Source: Bacteroidales bacterium
GTDB taxonomy: Bacteria > Bacteroidota > Bacteroidia > Bacteroidales > F082
Reading direction: 5' to 3'
NCBI GenBank assembly: GCA_029933565.1
Contig: JAOZNY010000034.1
Coordinates: 1 to 18,872 of the forward strand
Length of the DNA stretch: 18,872 bases
Positions within the stretch are counted from its first letter, which is position 1; each line of letters begins with the position of its first letter. Shown one piece after another: positions 12,565 to 18,872 of the stretch. Under the pieces are notes generated by a model that ran no database searches, was not told the DNA's origin, and saw only the letters and a program-made list of their open reading frames with translations. The translations under genes and the position numbers were made by a program.

Positions 12565-13479
12565 TTAAACATTGGTTAATTTTTGAAAAACTTCTTCCAT
12601 GCTCGATTCGGTTTGTGATAAAGCCAATACCTTATAATTATTCTCTACAGCAAACTTAAATATGTCTTCACGAATATCGTTATCTTCTTTAGATTTTATC
12701 AACCAAACATTTCCTTCTTTCTCCTCCAAAGAACCAACAAAACTCATCTTTTCAAGTTTTGCTTTATTTATTTTTTCTTTAAACTCAACTTTAAATCTCA
12801 TTGCTGAGCCCATAAGTACCGAAAGGTTTTTAGTGTTGTCATCGGCAACAATCTTGCCCTGATCTATAATCACCACCCTATTACAAACAGCCTCCACTTC
12901 TTGCATAATATGTGTTGAAAGGATAATAGTTTTTTCACGACCAAGTTCCGAAATAATATTCCTTATATCCACAAGTTGGTTAGGGTCAAGCCCTGATGTA
13001 GGCTCATCAAGAATTAGTATCTCAGGGTCATTTATCAAAGCCTGAGCTAGTCCAACTCTCTGTCGATATCCTTTTGATAAAGCACCTATTATTTTGTTTT
13101 GCTCACGACCAAGTCCTGTCAACTCAATCATTTCTTCAACCCTTGACTTAACATTAAATTTTTTTGGATACATTTTAAGAACAAAACCCAGATACTCTTT
13201 AACGTACATATCCAGATAGAGTGGATTATTTTCAGGAAGATAACCAAGATTCTTACGTATCTCCAATGAATCATCATCAACATTTTTTCCGTTAACCAAA
13301 ACCAAACCTGAAGTTGATGGAATATAGGCTGTAAGAATTTTCATTAAAGTAGATTTACCGGCACCATTTGGCCCCAGCAATCCTACAACTTCACCCCTTC
13401 CAATAGATAAATTTACACTATCCAGTGCTTTCTGACTCCCGTAAATTTTTGTTAAATCCTTAATCTCAACCGAATGCAT
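12565..13479 (-). CDS. gldA: Gliding-motility ABC transporter ATPase GldA-like
   Basis: This encodes 304 residues: one ABC ATPase domain (about 1-230) and a C-terminal extension (about 230-304) ending in the SMEEVFQKLTN helix common to exporter ATPases. Motifs are Walker A GPNGAGKST (36-44), LSKGYRQR signature (134-141), Walker B ILILDEP (154-160) and the H-loop His190. LGYLPENNPLYLDMYVKEYL (78-97) and GLDPNQLVDIRNII closely follow what I know of Flavobacterium GldA, which with the membrane proteins GldF and GldG is required for gliding. Those partners are not in this window, so a role in another two-component export system remains possible. It stands as a single gene with its own -7 box at 13498-13505, upstream of metK and divergent from the ComM-like gene. 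Confidence 0.8.
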   Translation of the reverse strand: MHSVEIKDLTKIYGSQKALDSVNLSIGRGEVVGLLGPNGAGKSTLMKILTAYIPSTSGLVLVNGKNVDDDSLEIRKNLGYLPENNPLYLDMYVKEYLGFVLKMYPKKFNVKSRVEEMIELTGLGREQNKIIGALSKGYRQRVGLAQALINDPEILILDEPTSGLDPNQLVDIRNIISELGREKTIILSTHIMQEVEAVCNRVVIIDQGKIVADDNTKNLSVLMGSAMRFKVEFKEKINKAKLEKMSFVGSLEEKEGNVWLIKSKEDNDIREDIFKFAVENNYKVLALSQTESSMEEVFQKLTNV

Positions 13480-13497
13480 AATTTACTTTTTATGGGG

Positions 13498-13505
13498 CAA
13501 AAGTA
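13498..13505 (-). promoter_or_regulatory. Candidate -7 box for gldA
   Basis: Read on the minus strand, TACTTTTG ends 18 bases before the gldA ATG. A -33 TTG at normal spacing is absent. The 165-base divergent spacer (13480-13644) also holds the -7 box for the ComM-like gene and nothing else I can name. Confidence 0.5.
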
Positions 13506-13614
13506 AAAAAATATAGAACGGAAAATAAGTTAGCCGACTCACCAGAATCTGCAAAAGCAAAACAAATTTCACACCTCAAAAAAATAATTTTCTCTTTCCT
13601 CCATGTTTTTTTCC

Positions 13615-13622
13615 TATATTTG
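13615..13622 (+). promoter_or_regulatory. Candidate -7 box for the comM-menaquinone run
   Basis: TATATTTG fits TAnnTTTG and ends 22 bases before the ATG at 13645. It may drive the ComM-like gene and, by read-through, the thioesterase and menF genes. Confidence 0.55.
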
Positions 13623-13644
13623 ATTCAAACTAAAAAATCTAAAA

Positions 13645-15183
13645 ATGCTCGTTAAAACATACGGAAGTGCAATCGAAGGCATTAACGCCATACTAATTAC
13701 AATAGAGGTAAATATTAGCGGAGGCAGTAACTTTTATCTAGTAGGCTTAGCCGACAATGCTGTTAAAGAAAGTCAGACAAGAATAATTTCGGCACTCATA
13801 AATAACAAATTACGTTATCCAAAACTTAGAATTGTAATTAACCTCGCCCCTGCCGACATTAAAAAGGAAGGCTCGGCTTACGATCTACCAATTGCCATTG
13901 GGATTTTAGCGGCATCGGAACAAATTAATCCTGACAATATTTCCAATTTTATGATAATGGGCGAACTCTCGCTAGACGGAAGTATTAAACCCATAAAAGG
14001 TTCTTTACCTATGGCAATTAAAGCAAAGGAGGCTGGGCTAAAAGCACTTATCGTTCCCAAAGAGAATGCCAGAGAAGCAGCAGTTGTTGATGGAATTGAA
14101 GTTTATGGCATGAGTAACATTACTGAAGTTGTTGAACTTTTAAATGGCATATCAAATATTAAACCTTTTGAGGTTGACCTTGAAGAACTGTTTCTTTCAA
14201 ATACCAGCAATTATCCTTTTGACTTTGAGGATGTCAAGGGACAAGAAAATATTAAAAGAGCTTTGGAAATATCGGCAGCAGGTGGTCATAACCTGATAAT
14301 GATTGGCCCTCCTGGTTCAGGTAAGACCATGCTTGCAAAAAGGCTACCTTCAATTTTACCTGCTTTGACTTTGGCAGAAGCTTTGGAAACAACAAAAATT
14401 CATTCAGTTGCAGGAATTTTAAAAGAAAACAGTTCATTGGTTTCGGAAAGACCGTATCGCTCACCTCATCACACAATTAGCGATGCCGGACTCGTTGGCG
14501 GTGGCACTTATCCACAACCCGGTGAAATTTCTCTTGCCCAAAATGGAGTTTTATTCCTTGATGAATTACCTGAGTTTAAGCGTACTGTGCTCGAAGTTAT
14601 GCGGCAGCCCATGGAAGACAGGATAGTTACAATTTCAAGAGCGAGAGTAACAGTTAACTTCCCTGCCAGTTTTATGCTTGTGGCAGCCATGAATCCATGT
14701 CCGTGCGGTTACTACAACGACCCCTACAGAGAATGTGTTTGCTCTCCGGGGATTGTAAAAAGTTACCTCAACAAAATATCAGGCCCACTTATGGACAGGA
14801 TTGATTTACATGTAGAAGTTACTCCTGTGCCATTTAAGGATCTTGCCGAAGCACCTAAAGGTGAGCAAAGTAAGACAGTAAGAAAAAGGGTGATTGCGGC
14901 AAGCAAAATTCAAGGGCGAAGGTTTGCAAATAATTCAGATGTATTCAGCAACGCTCAAATGTCATCAAAGGATATTGATAAATATTGTAATTTGCAGCCC
15001 GATGGCTTAAGTTTACTTAAAACCGCAATGGAAAAACTTAGTCTCTCGGCAAGAGCATTCGACAGAATAAAAAAAGTTTCAAGGACAATTGCCGATTTAG
15101 ATAATTCAGCAGACATTAAAACTGAACATCTGGCAGAAGCCATACAATACCGCAGCCTTGATCGCGAAAGTTGGGGCAGCTAA
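13645..15183 (+). CDS. comM: ComM/YifB-family AAA ATPase
   Basis: This encodes 512 residues, the family's usual length. Domains in order are an N-terminal Lon-protease-like domain (about 1-170, with the KEGSAYDLPIAIG block), an Mg-chelatase-type AAA core (about 190-395) and a C-terminal Mg-chelatase C domain (about 405-505). Walker A is GPPGSGKT (221-228) and Walker B is GVLFLDELPEF (301-311). Four cysteines in PCPCGYYNDPYRECVC (351-366) form the small Cys cluster seen in this family. In naturally competent bacteria ComM acts as a helicase that helps branch migration during DNA integration; many non-competent bacteria also carry it, so competence is not implied. The thioesterase gene starts 11 bases after its stop and is probably co-transcribed. 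Confidence 0.93.
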   Translation: MLVKTYGSAIEGINAILITIEVNISGGSNFYLVGLADNAVKESQTRIISALINNKLRYPKLRIVINLAPADIKKEGSAYDLPIAIGILAASEQINPDNISNFMIMGELSLDGSIKPIKGSLPMAIKAKEAGLKALIVPKENAREAAVVDGIEVYGMSNITEVVELLNGISNIKPFEVDLEELFLSNTSNYPFDFEDVKGQENIKRALEISAAGGHNLIMIGPPGSGKTMLAKRLPSILPALTLAEALETTKIHSVAGILKENSSLVSERPYRSPHHTISDAGLVGGGTYPQPGEISLAQNGVLFLDELPEFKRTVLEVMRQPMEDRIVTISRARVTVNFPASFMLVAAMNPCPCGYYNDPYRECVCSPGIVKSYLNKISGPLMDRIDLHVEVTPVPFKDLAEAPKGEQSKTVRKRVIAASKIQGRRFANNSDVFSNAQMSSKDIDKYCNLQPDGLSLLKTAMEKLSLSARAFDRIKKVSRTIADLDNSADIKTEHLAEAIQYRSLDRESWGS

Positions 15184-15194
15184 AAAGAATAGTC

Positions 15195-15620
15195 GTGGAT
15201 AAAATAGAAATAAAAAAAATACCACTCGAAGAACTTAATTCTATGAATAATGGAACAATGATGGAGTGGATGCAAATAGAATATATTGAGGTAGATGAAG
15301 GCTATTTAAAAGCAAAAATGCCCGTTAACGAGCGCACTTTCCAACCAATGAAAATACTTCATGGAGGCGCAAATCTGGCCCTAGCCGAAACTGTTGCAGG
15401 TTTTGGTTCTTCACTTTTGGTTGACATGGCAGTTTTTGATGTAAGAGGCGCCCAGGTAAGTGCAAACCATATTGGATCAGCATCCAAAGGCTTTGCAATT
15501 GCTGAGGGAAAATTAATTCATAAAGGAAAAAATACTCATGTTTGGAATATTGATATTAGCGATGAAAATGGTCGCCCCCTTTCAACATGCAGAATTACAA
15601 ATTTCATTATTAAAAAATGA
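15195..15620 (+). CDS. menI: Hotdog-fold thioesterase, probable DHNA-CoA hydrolase (MenI)
   Basis: This encodes 141 residues from GTG 15195. It is a PaaI/YdiI-type hotdog thioesterase. The key motif HGGANLALAET (56-66) carries the His-Gly-Gly turn and the likely catalytic Glu65; the preceding MPVNERTFQPM (42-52) and the later ANHIGSAS complete the family pattern. The overlap with menF (ATGA, 15617-15620) suggests that it hydrolyses 1,4-dihydroxy-2-naphthoyl-CoA in menaquinone synthesis, like E. coli MenI. A broader acyl-CoA thioesterase is the alternative. The frame extends up to TTG 15171, which would overlap comM by 13 bases; ATG 15243 would remove part of the first helix. GTG 15195, preceded by AAAAAGAA, gives the expected length. 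Confidence 0.8.
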   Translation: MDKIEIKKIPLEELNSMNNGTMMEWMQIEYIEVDEGYLKAKMPVNERTFQPMKILHGGANLALAETVAGFGSSLLVDMAVFDVRGAQVSANHIGSASKGFAIAEGKLIHKGKNTHVWNIDISDENGRPLSTCRITNFIIKK

Positions 15621-16720
15621 ATTGGCCTTATACTAAAATAATTGAAATTCTTATTAAGAAGAATGTTCCATTTGTTGCCTACAAAACTCCAGACAGCAAA
15701 AATCCTGTTTTGGCGATACAAACAATTTCCCCTTTAGAGAAGATTCCAATAGAAGACCTTGAATATAAAAGTGGTTTTGTAATAGCTCCTTTTGATAGTG
15801 CTAAAACCGATGAGATATTTTTGCTAAAACCTGATTTTATTTTAAACGAGCAATCAGACCTTCGAGAGATTGAGAATTATTTAGCGAATTTACCAAACAT
15901 AAAATTGCAGCATAACGCCAATAACTATCAGTTAAGCAAAAATGAATATTTGGAAAAGGTAAACTACTTCATCGAAAAAATAAAGTCTGGTGATTTTAAT
16001 AAGATAGTGCTTTCCAGAGTTTTAACAATGGAAATTGATGGTTCAGTTGACTACGCAGAATTTTACAATCAATTGTGTCAAAACAACAAAGATGCTTTTG
16101 TTTACTTGCTTTCCACACCTGAAACCGGTATTTGGGCCGGAGCCACACCTGAAACACTTTTAAGCAAACAAAATGAAAAGTGGGATACTATGGCAGTGGC
16201 AGGAACTAGATTATTATCAGATTTCCAGAAACAGCCCAATTGGGACGAAAAAGAAATTGAAGAGCAGCGACTGGTAAGCAGCTACATTGAGAATCTTTTA
16301 TCAGAACTTGATGTAAAAAATTACCAGACAAAGGATCCGGAAACTATTACTGCAGGTAAACTTGTCCATCTTAAAACTACATTTTCAATTAATCATGAAT
16401 ATTTAATAAACCGACTTGGTATTTTTATTAAAGGGCTACATCCTACCCCCGCAGTCTGCGGACTTCCCAAGGCTGATGCCTACCATTTGATTGAAAAGGC
16501 CGAAACCCATAATCGCAAACTTTATACAGGCTTTATTGGCCCATGGAATCTAAAAGAGGAATCAAAACTATTTGTTAATCTGCGTTGTGCCGAATTTACT
16601 GAGAATAAGATTTTGGCTTACGTTGGTGGTGGCCTAACCAAAGACTCGAACCCTCTTGATGAATGGCAGGAAACTAAAAATAAATCCAGAACTTTATTGT
16701 CGGTTGTGGAGGATTTGTAA
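15617..16720 (+). CDS. menF: Isochorismate synthase MenF
   Basis: This encodes 367 residues, within the chorismate-utilising family. The catalytic domain covers about 105-365: FNKIVLSR (127-134) carries Lys129, the base that activates water; GATPE (175-179), AGTR (195-198), HPTPAVCGLPK (275-285) and the final DEWQETKNKSRTL (348-360), with glutamates for Mg2+, complete the active site. It converts chorismate to isochorismate, the committed step of menaquinone synthesis. The N-terminal 100 residues are variable, as is common. Identification as MenF rather than a siderophore-type EntC or a salicylate synthase rests on the adjacent menD and the overlapping thioesterase. Its ATG overlaps the thioesterase stop by 4 bases, so translation is likely to be coupled. 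Confidence 0.93.
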   Translation: MNWPYTKIIEILIKKNVPFVAYKTPDSKNPVLAIQTISPLEKIPIEDLEYKSGFVIAPFDSAKTDEIFLLKPDFILNEQSDLREIENYLANLPNIKLQHNANNYQLSKNEYLEKVNYFIEKIKSGDFNKIVLSRVLTMEIDGSVDYAEFYNQLCQNNKDAFVYLLSTPETGIWAGATPETLLSKQNEKWDTMAVAGTRLLSDFQKQPNWDEKEIEEQRLVSSYIENLLSELDVKNYQTKDPETITAGKLVHLKTTFSINHEYLINRLGIFIKGLHPTPAVCGLPKADAYHLIEKAETHNRKLYTGFIGPWNLKEESKLFVNLRCAEFTENKILAYVGGGLTKDSNPLDEWQETKNKSRTLLSVVEDL

Positions 16721-16776
16721 CCAAACTAGCAGTAACCAACTGTCCATATTTCCTGGCAAGCCAAGTAACTACCTCT

Positions 16777-16896
16777 TTGCGAGGAGGAACGACGAAGCAA
16801 TCTCAGTCATTTGACAACTCACAATTACAACAGAGATTGCTTCTCCACCAATAATAAATTCTTCAAAACGTTTAATATTTGTTGGGCGTATCGCAA
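16777..16896. repeat. Dispersed inverted repeat between menF and menD
   Basis: GAAGCAATCTC (16794-16804) is a perfect complement of GAGATTGCTTC (16833-16843), and TTGCGA (16777-16782) pairs with TCGCAA (16891-16896) further out. The wording (TTGCGAGGA, then a run ending in GAAGCAATCTC) is that of a repeat family I recall from many bacterial genomes. It lies wholly in the 206-base gap between menF and menD and ends 18 bases before the menD -7 box. It holds no gene. Confidence 0.85.
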
Positions 16897-16914
16897 TGAT
16901 GGCAAGTATTATTA

Positions 16915-16922
16915 TAACTTTG
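16915..16922 (+). promoter_or_regulatory. Candidate -7 box directly before menD
   Basis: TAACTTTG matches TAnnTTTG but ends only 4 bases before the menD ATG, so transcription from it would begin at or just after the start codon. No -33 TTG occurs at normal spacing. It may be a chance match or may give a leaderless transcript. Confidence 0.35.
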
Positions 16923-16926
16923 CCTC

Positions 16927-18609
16927 ATGACTTCCGACAAAAAAAACATAAGCCTATTAGTTGATATTTTTGCAAAAAGCGGACTGACAGATATTGTAAT
17001 CTCTCCGGGTTCGCGCAACGCACCCATCATAATTAGTTTTGCAAACCGAAAAGAAATAAATGCCTTTAGCATTGTTGACGAACGAAGTGCTGCTTTTTTT
17101 GCATTGGGATTAGCTCTGAAAACAAAAAAAACTGTTGCTATTGCATGTACTTCTGGAAGTGCTGTATTAAATTATGCCTCAGCCATTTCAGAGGCCTTTT
17201 ATCAAAAAATACCACTCCTAATAATTACTGCTGACAGACCTCCTAACCTTATTGATATTGGTGATGGACAGACGATTAGACAAAATAATATTTACGCTAA
17301 CTACATAAAAAAGAGTTATCAGTTACCACTTACTCTGGATACCAAAGAAGAGTTTGTGACTGCCGAGAAAATTATAAATGAAGCCTTGAACACATGTAAT
17401 TTCCCACAGCCAGGTCCGGTTCACATTAATATTCCTTTTGATGAACCTATCTACAATATTAGCACGGCTCCAATTTCTGGTACTCTTGCCAAATATGAAA
17501 ATACTATCCCAGCAATTGCAGTTGATGATTTAAAAGAAATAGCCAATAAATGGAATAAAAGCAAAAAAGTATTACTTATTGCAGGGCAGTCAGAGTCGAA
17601 CAATGAGTTAAAAACTATTCTTCAAAAATTATCTGAGAAAGAAAATACAGTAATATTAACCGAAACAACTTCTAACCTCCATGGAGATAAATTTATTGAT
17701 ACGATCGATAATATTGTTTCAACCATTAAAGAGAATGAAGCAGAATTGTTTAAACCAGATTTGATAGTAAGTTTTGGTGGACAAATTGTATCTAAAAAAA
17801 TAAAGAAGTTTCTCCGAGATAACAAAGCATTAATGCATTTGCACATTTCCCCTTCGGGTGAAAAAATGGATACTTATTTTAGCCTGACGGATGCTGTAAA
17901 AACTGATGAAGTTACTTTCTTTAGTTCTCTTTTAGAGAACATTACAGCCGTTGAAAGCAATTACTCGGTACTGTGGACGGATAGAAAAACTGAAGTTGAA
18001 AGAAAAAAGAAGGAGTATCTAAATCAGATTAAATATTCTGATTTTAAAGTATTTGAGAGTATTTTGGAACATCTCCCTGCAAACAGTGTACTGCATTTAG
18101 GTAACAGCACACCGGTTCGCTACTCTCAACTTTTTGGAAGCAAGCAAGGCATCGTTTACAACTCAAACCGTGGCGTTAGCGGTATCGACGGACAAGTTTC
18201 AACAGCAGTTGGCTATGCCTACTATTCAGAACAATTAAATGTATTAATTACAGGTGATTTGGGCTTTCTGTACGATTCAAATGGACTGATGAATAATTAC
18301 TTAAACCCAAATCTGAAAATAATTGTAATTAACAATTCTGGTGGAGGAATCTTTCGCTTCATTCCAGGTCCGGATACAACTCCAAATATGGAAGAGTTTT
18401 TTGTGGCAAAACACAATTGGAAAGCAGAATATATTTGCAAGGCTTTTAATGTAGGTTATTTCAAAGTTGAGAGCATGAAAGATATGGAAGAAATTTTACC
18501 TAACTTTTTAAATTCTAAAAGTGACAAAATAGGAGTGCTTGAGATTTTTACTCCTGCTGATAAAAATGCTAAAGTTTTAAGGGAATATTTTAGTTTTATC
18601 GGTGGGTGA
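16927..18609 (+). CDS. menD: Menaquinone biosynthesis protein MenD (SEPHCHC synthase)
   Basis: This encodes 560 residues, the full length for the family. It is a thiamine-diphosphate enzyme that joins 2-oxoglutarate and isochorismate to give 2-succinyl-5-enolpyruvyl-6-hydroxy-3-cyclohexene-1-carboxylate, the step after MenF. The N-terminal PYR domain has VISPGSRNAP (24-33) and the cofactor-activating Glu52 in DERSAAFFALG. A central domain follows (about 190-350). The C-terminal PP domain carries the thiamine motif beginning GDLGFLYDSNG (443-453) and closing with the NN at 469-470. The opening SDKKNI agrees with Bacteroidota homologues as I remember them, supporting ATG 16927. It lies in line with menF but is separated by a 206-base gap filled by an inverted repeat. 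Its stop overlaps the convergent gene at the right edge by 33 bases. Confidence 0.97.
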   Translation: MTSDKKNISLLVDIFAKSGLTDIVISPGSRNAPIIISFANRKEINAFSIVDERSAAFFALGLALKTKKTVAIACTSGSAVLNYASAISEAFYQKIPLLIITADRPPNLIDIGDGQTIRQNNIYANYIKKSYQLPLTLDTKEEFVTAEKIINEALNTCNFPQPGPVHINIPFDEPIYNISTAPISGTLAKYENTIPAIAVDDLKEIANKWNKSKKVLLIAGQSESNNELKTILQKLSEKENTVILTETTSNLHGDKFIDTIDNIVSTIKENEAELFKPDLIVSFGGQIVSKKIKKFLRDNKALMHLHISPSGEKMDTYFSLTDAVKTDEVTFFSSLLENITAVESNYSVLWTDRKTEVERKKKEYLNQIKYSDFKVFESILEHLPANSVLHLGNSTPVRYSQLFGSKQGIVYNSNRGVSGIDGQVSTAVGYAYYSEQLNVLITGDLGFLYDSNGLMNNYLNPNLKIIVINNSGGGIFRFIPGPDTTPNMEEFFVAKHNWKAEYICKAFNVGYFKVESMKDMEEILPNFLNSKSDKIGVLEIFTPADKNAKVLREYFSFIGG

Positions 18610-18872
18610 ATTTGGAATATCAAAAGTAAAGAGGAAATAATAAAAGAAAGTCATAAACACTACTCCCACTTGTATGTTTAGCATAGATTCAGGCGCCATA
18701 CTTAGTATTATTAGAAGAATAAACCCACTTAAAAATAGATTTTTTCTTTTTATGGCTAGTTGAACACCCAGAAACAGAAGATATAACAAAATAGATAATC
18801 CTATAATACCCTGCCCTAAGAGTGTTTCCAGATATTGGCTATGCACATTAAATCTTTTATCAATAGCATTGG
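18577..18872 (-). CDS. O-antigen-ligase-like membrane protein, C-terminal part (runs off window)
   Basis: The reading frame is open to the window edge, so only about the last 98 residues are seen; the GTG at 18846 is an internal valine codon, not a start. The visible FNVHSQYLETLLGQGIIGL matches the Wzy_C block of O-antigen ligases and polymerases (His-Ser/Asn-Gln-Tyr-Leu followed by Gly-Ile-Ile-Gly). Two or three membrane segments follow, with a short hydrophilic tail. Such proteins join or polymerise sugar chains at the periplasmic face of the inner membrane. Ligase versus polymerase cannot be told from this fragment. The last 11 codons including the stop overlap the end of menD in convergent orientation. 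Confidence 0.72.
   Translation of the reverse strand, partial: NAIDKRFNVHSQYLETLLGQGIIGLSILLYLLFLGVQLAIKRKNLFLSGFILLIILSMAPESMLNIQVGVVFMTFFYYFLFTFDIPNSPTDKTKIFP

Noticed and set aside
16777..16896. Insertion sequence remnant between menF and menD
   Set aside because: There is no transposase fragment and the sequence is that of a short dispersed inverted repeat.

Overview
The window looks like a chromosomal segment from a member of the Bacteroidota. It is AT-rich, and several genes are preceded by the Bacteroidota -7 box (TAnnTTTG). It also carries a GldA-type gliding ABC ATPase, the long (672-residue) form of urocanate hydratase, and separate O- and N-acyltransferase genes resembling the GlsA/GlsB amino-lipid pair. 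Separate rather than fused acyltransferases point more to Bacteroidales/Marinilabiliales-like lineages than to Flavobacteria, but I cannot place the organism further. No rRNA, tRNA, CRISPR array, prophage or intact insertion sequence is visible.

Layout. 1-720: a gene-free left edge and a small lipoprotein of unknown function. 800-2545: a membrane-anchored family 2 glycosyltransferase overlapping an ECF-type sigma factor gene. 2546-2824: a gene-poor spacer with 9-bp and 7-bp tandem repeats that run up to the next promoter. 2825-4673: the O-acyltransferase/N-acyltransferase pair, probably making acylated amino-acid lipids. 4761-5719: a cold-shock protein with its own promoter and terminator, then the ribosome-assembly GTPase EngB. 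5819-7704 (minus strand): acyl-CoA carboxylase/decarboxylase carboxyltransferase plus a biotin carrier, with no biotin carboxylase or membrane pump nearby. 7890-10324: a YjbR/MmcQ protein and urocanate hydratase. 10361-11088: a small DUF559 (Vsr-like fold) nuclease gene between two related palindromic repeat units. 11097-13505 (minus strand): metK and gldA, each with its own -7 box. 13615-18609: a ComM-like AAA ATPase followed by menaquinone genes (a hotdog thioesterase likely to be MenI, then MenF and MenD), with a dispersed inverted repeat between menF and menD. Right edge: the 3' end of an O-antigen-ligase-like membrane protein on the minus strand, overlapping the menD stop.

Most of the window is ordinary housekeeping. 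The menaquinone genes are linked: the thioesterase and menF overlap by 4 bases, and menD follows after the repeat. The acyltransferase pair is a coherent lipid module. The part I find most unusual is the DUF559 nuclease with its flanking palindromes. It resembles in layout the REP/RAYT arrangement (a gene flanked by palindromic elements it may mobilise), but with a restriction-endonuclease-fold protein instead of a Y1 transposase. That functional link is inference; the repeats themselves are directly visible.
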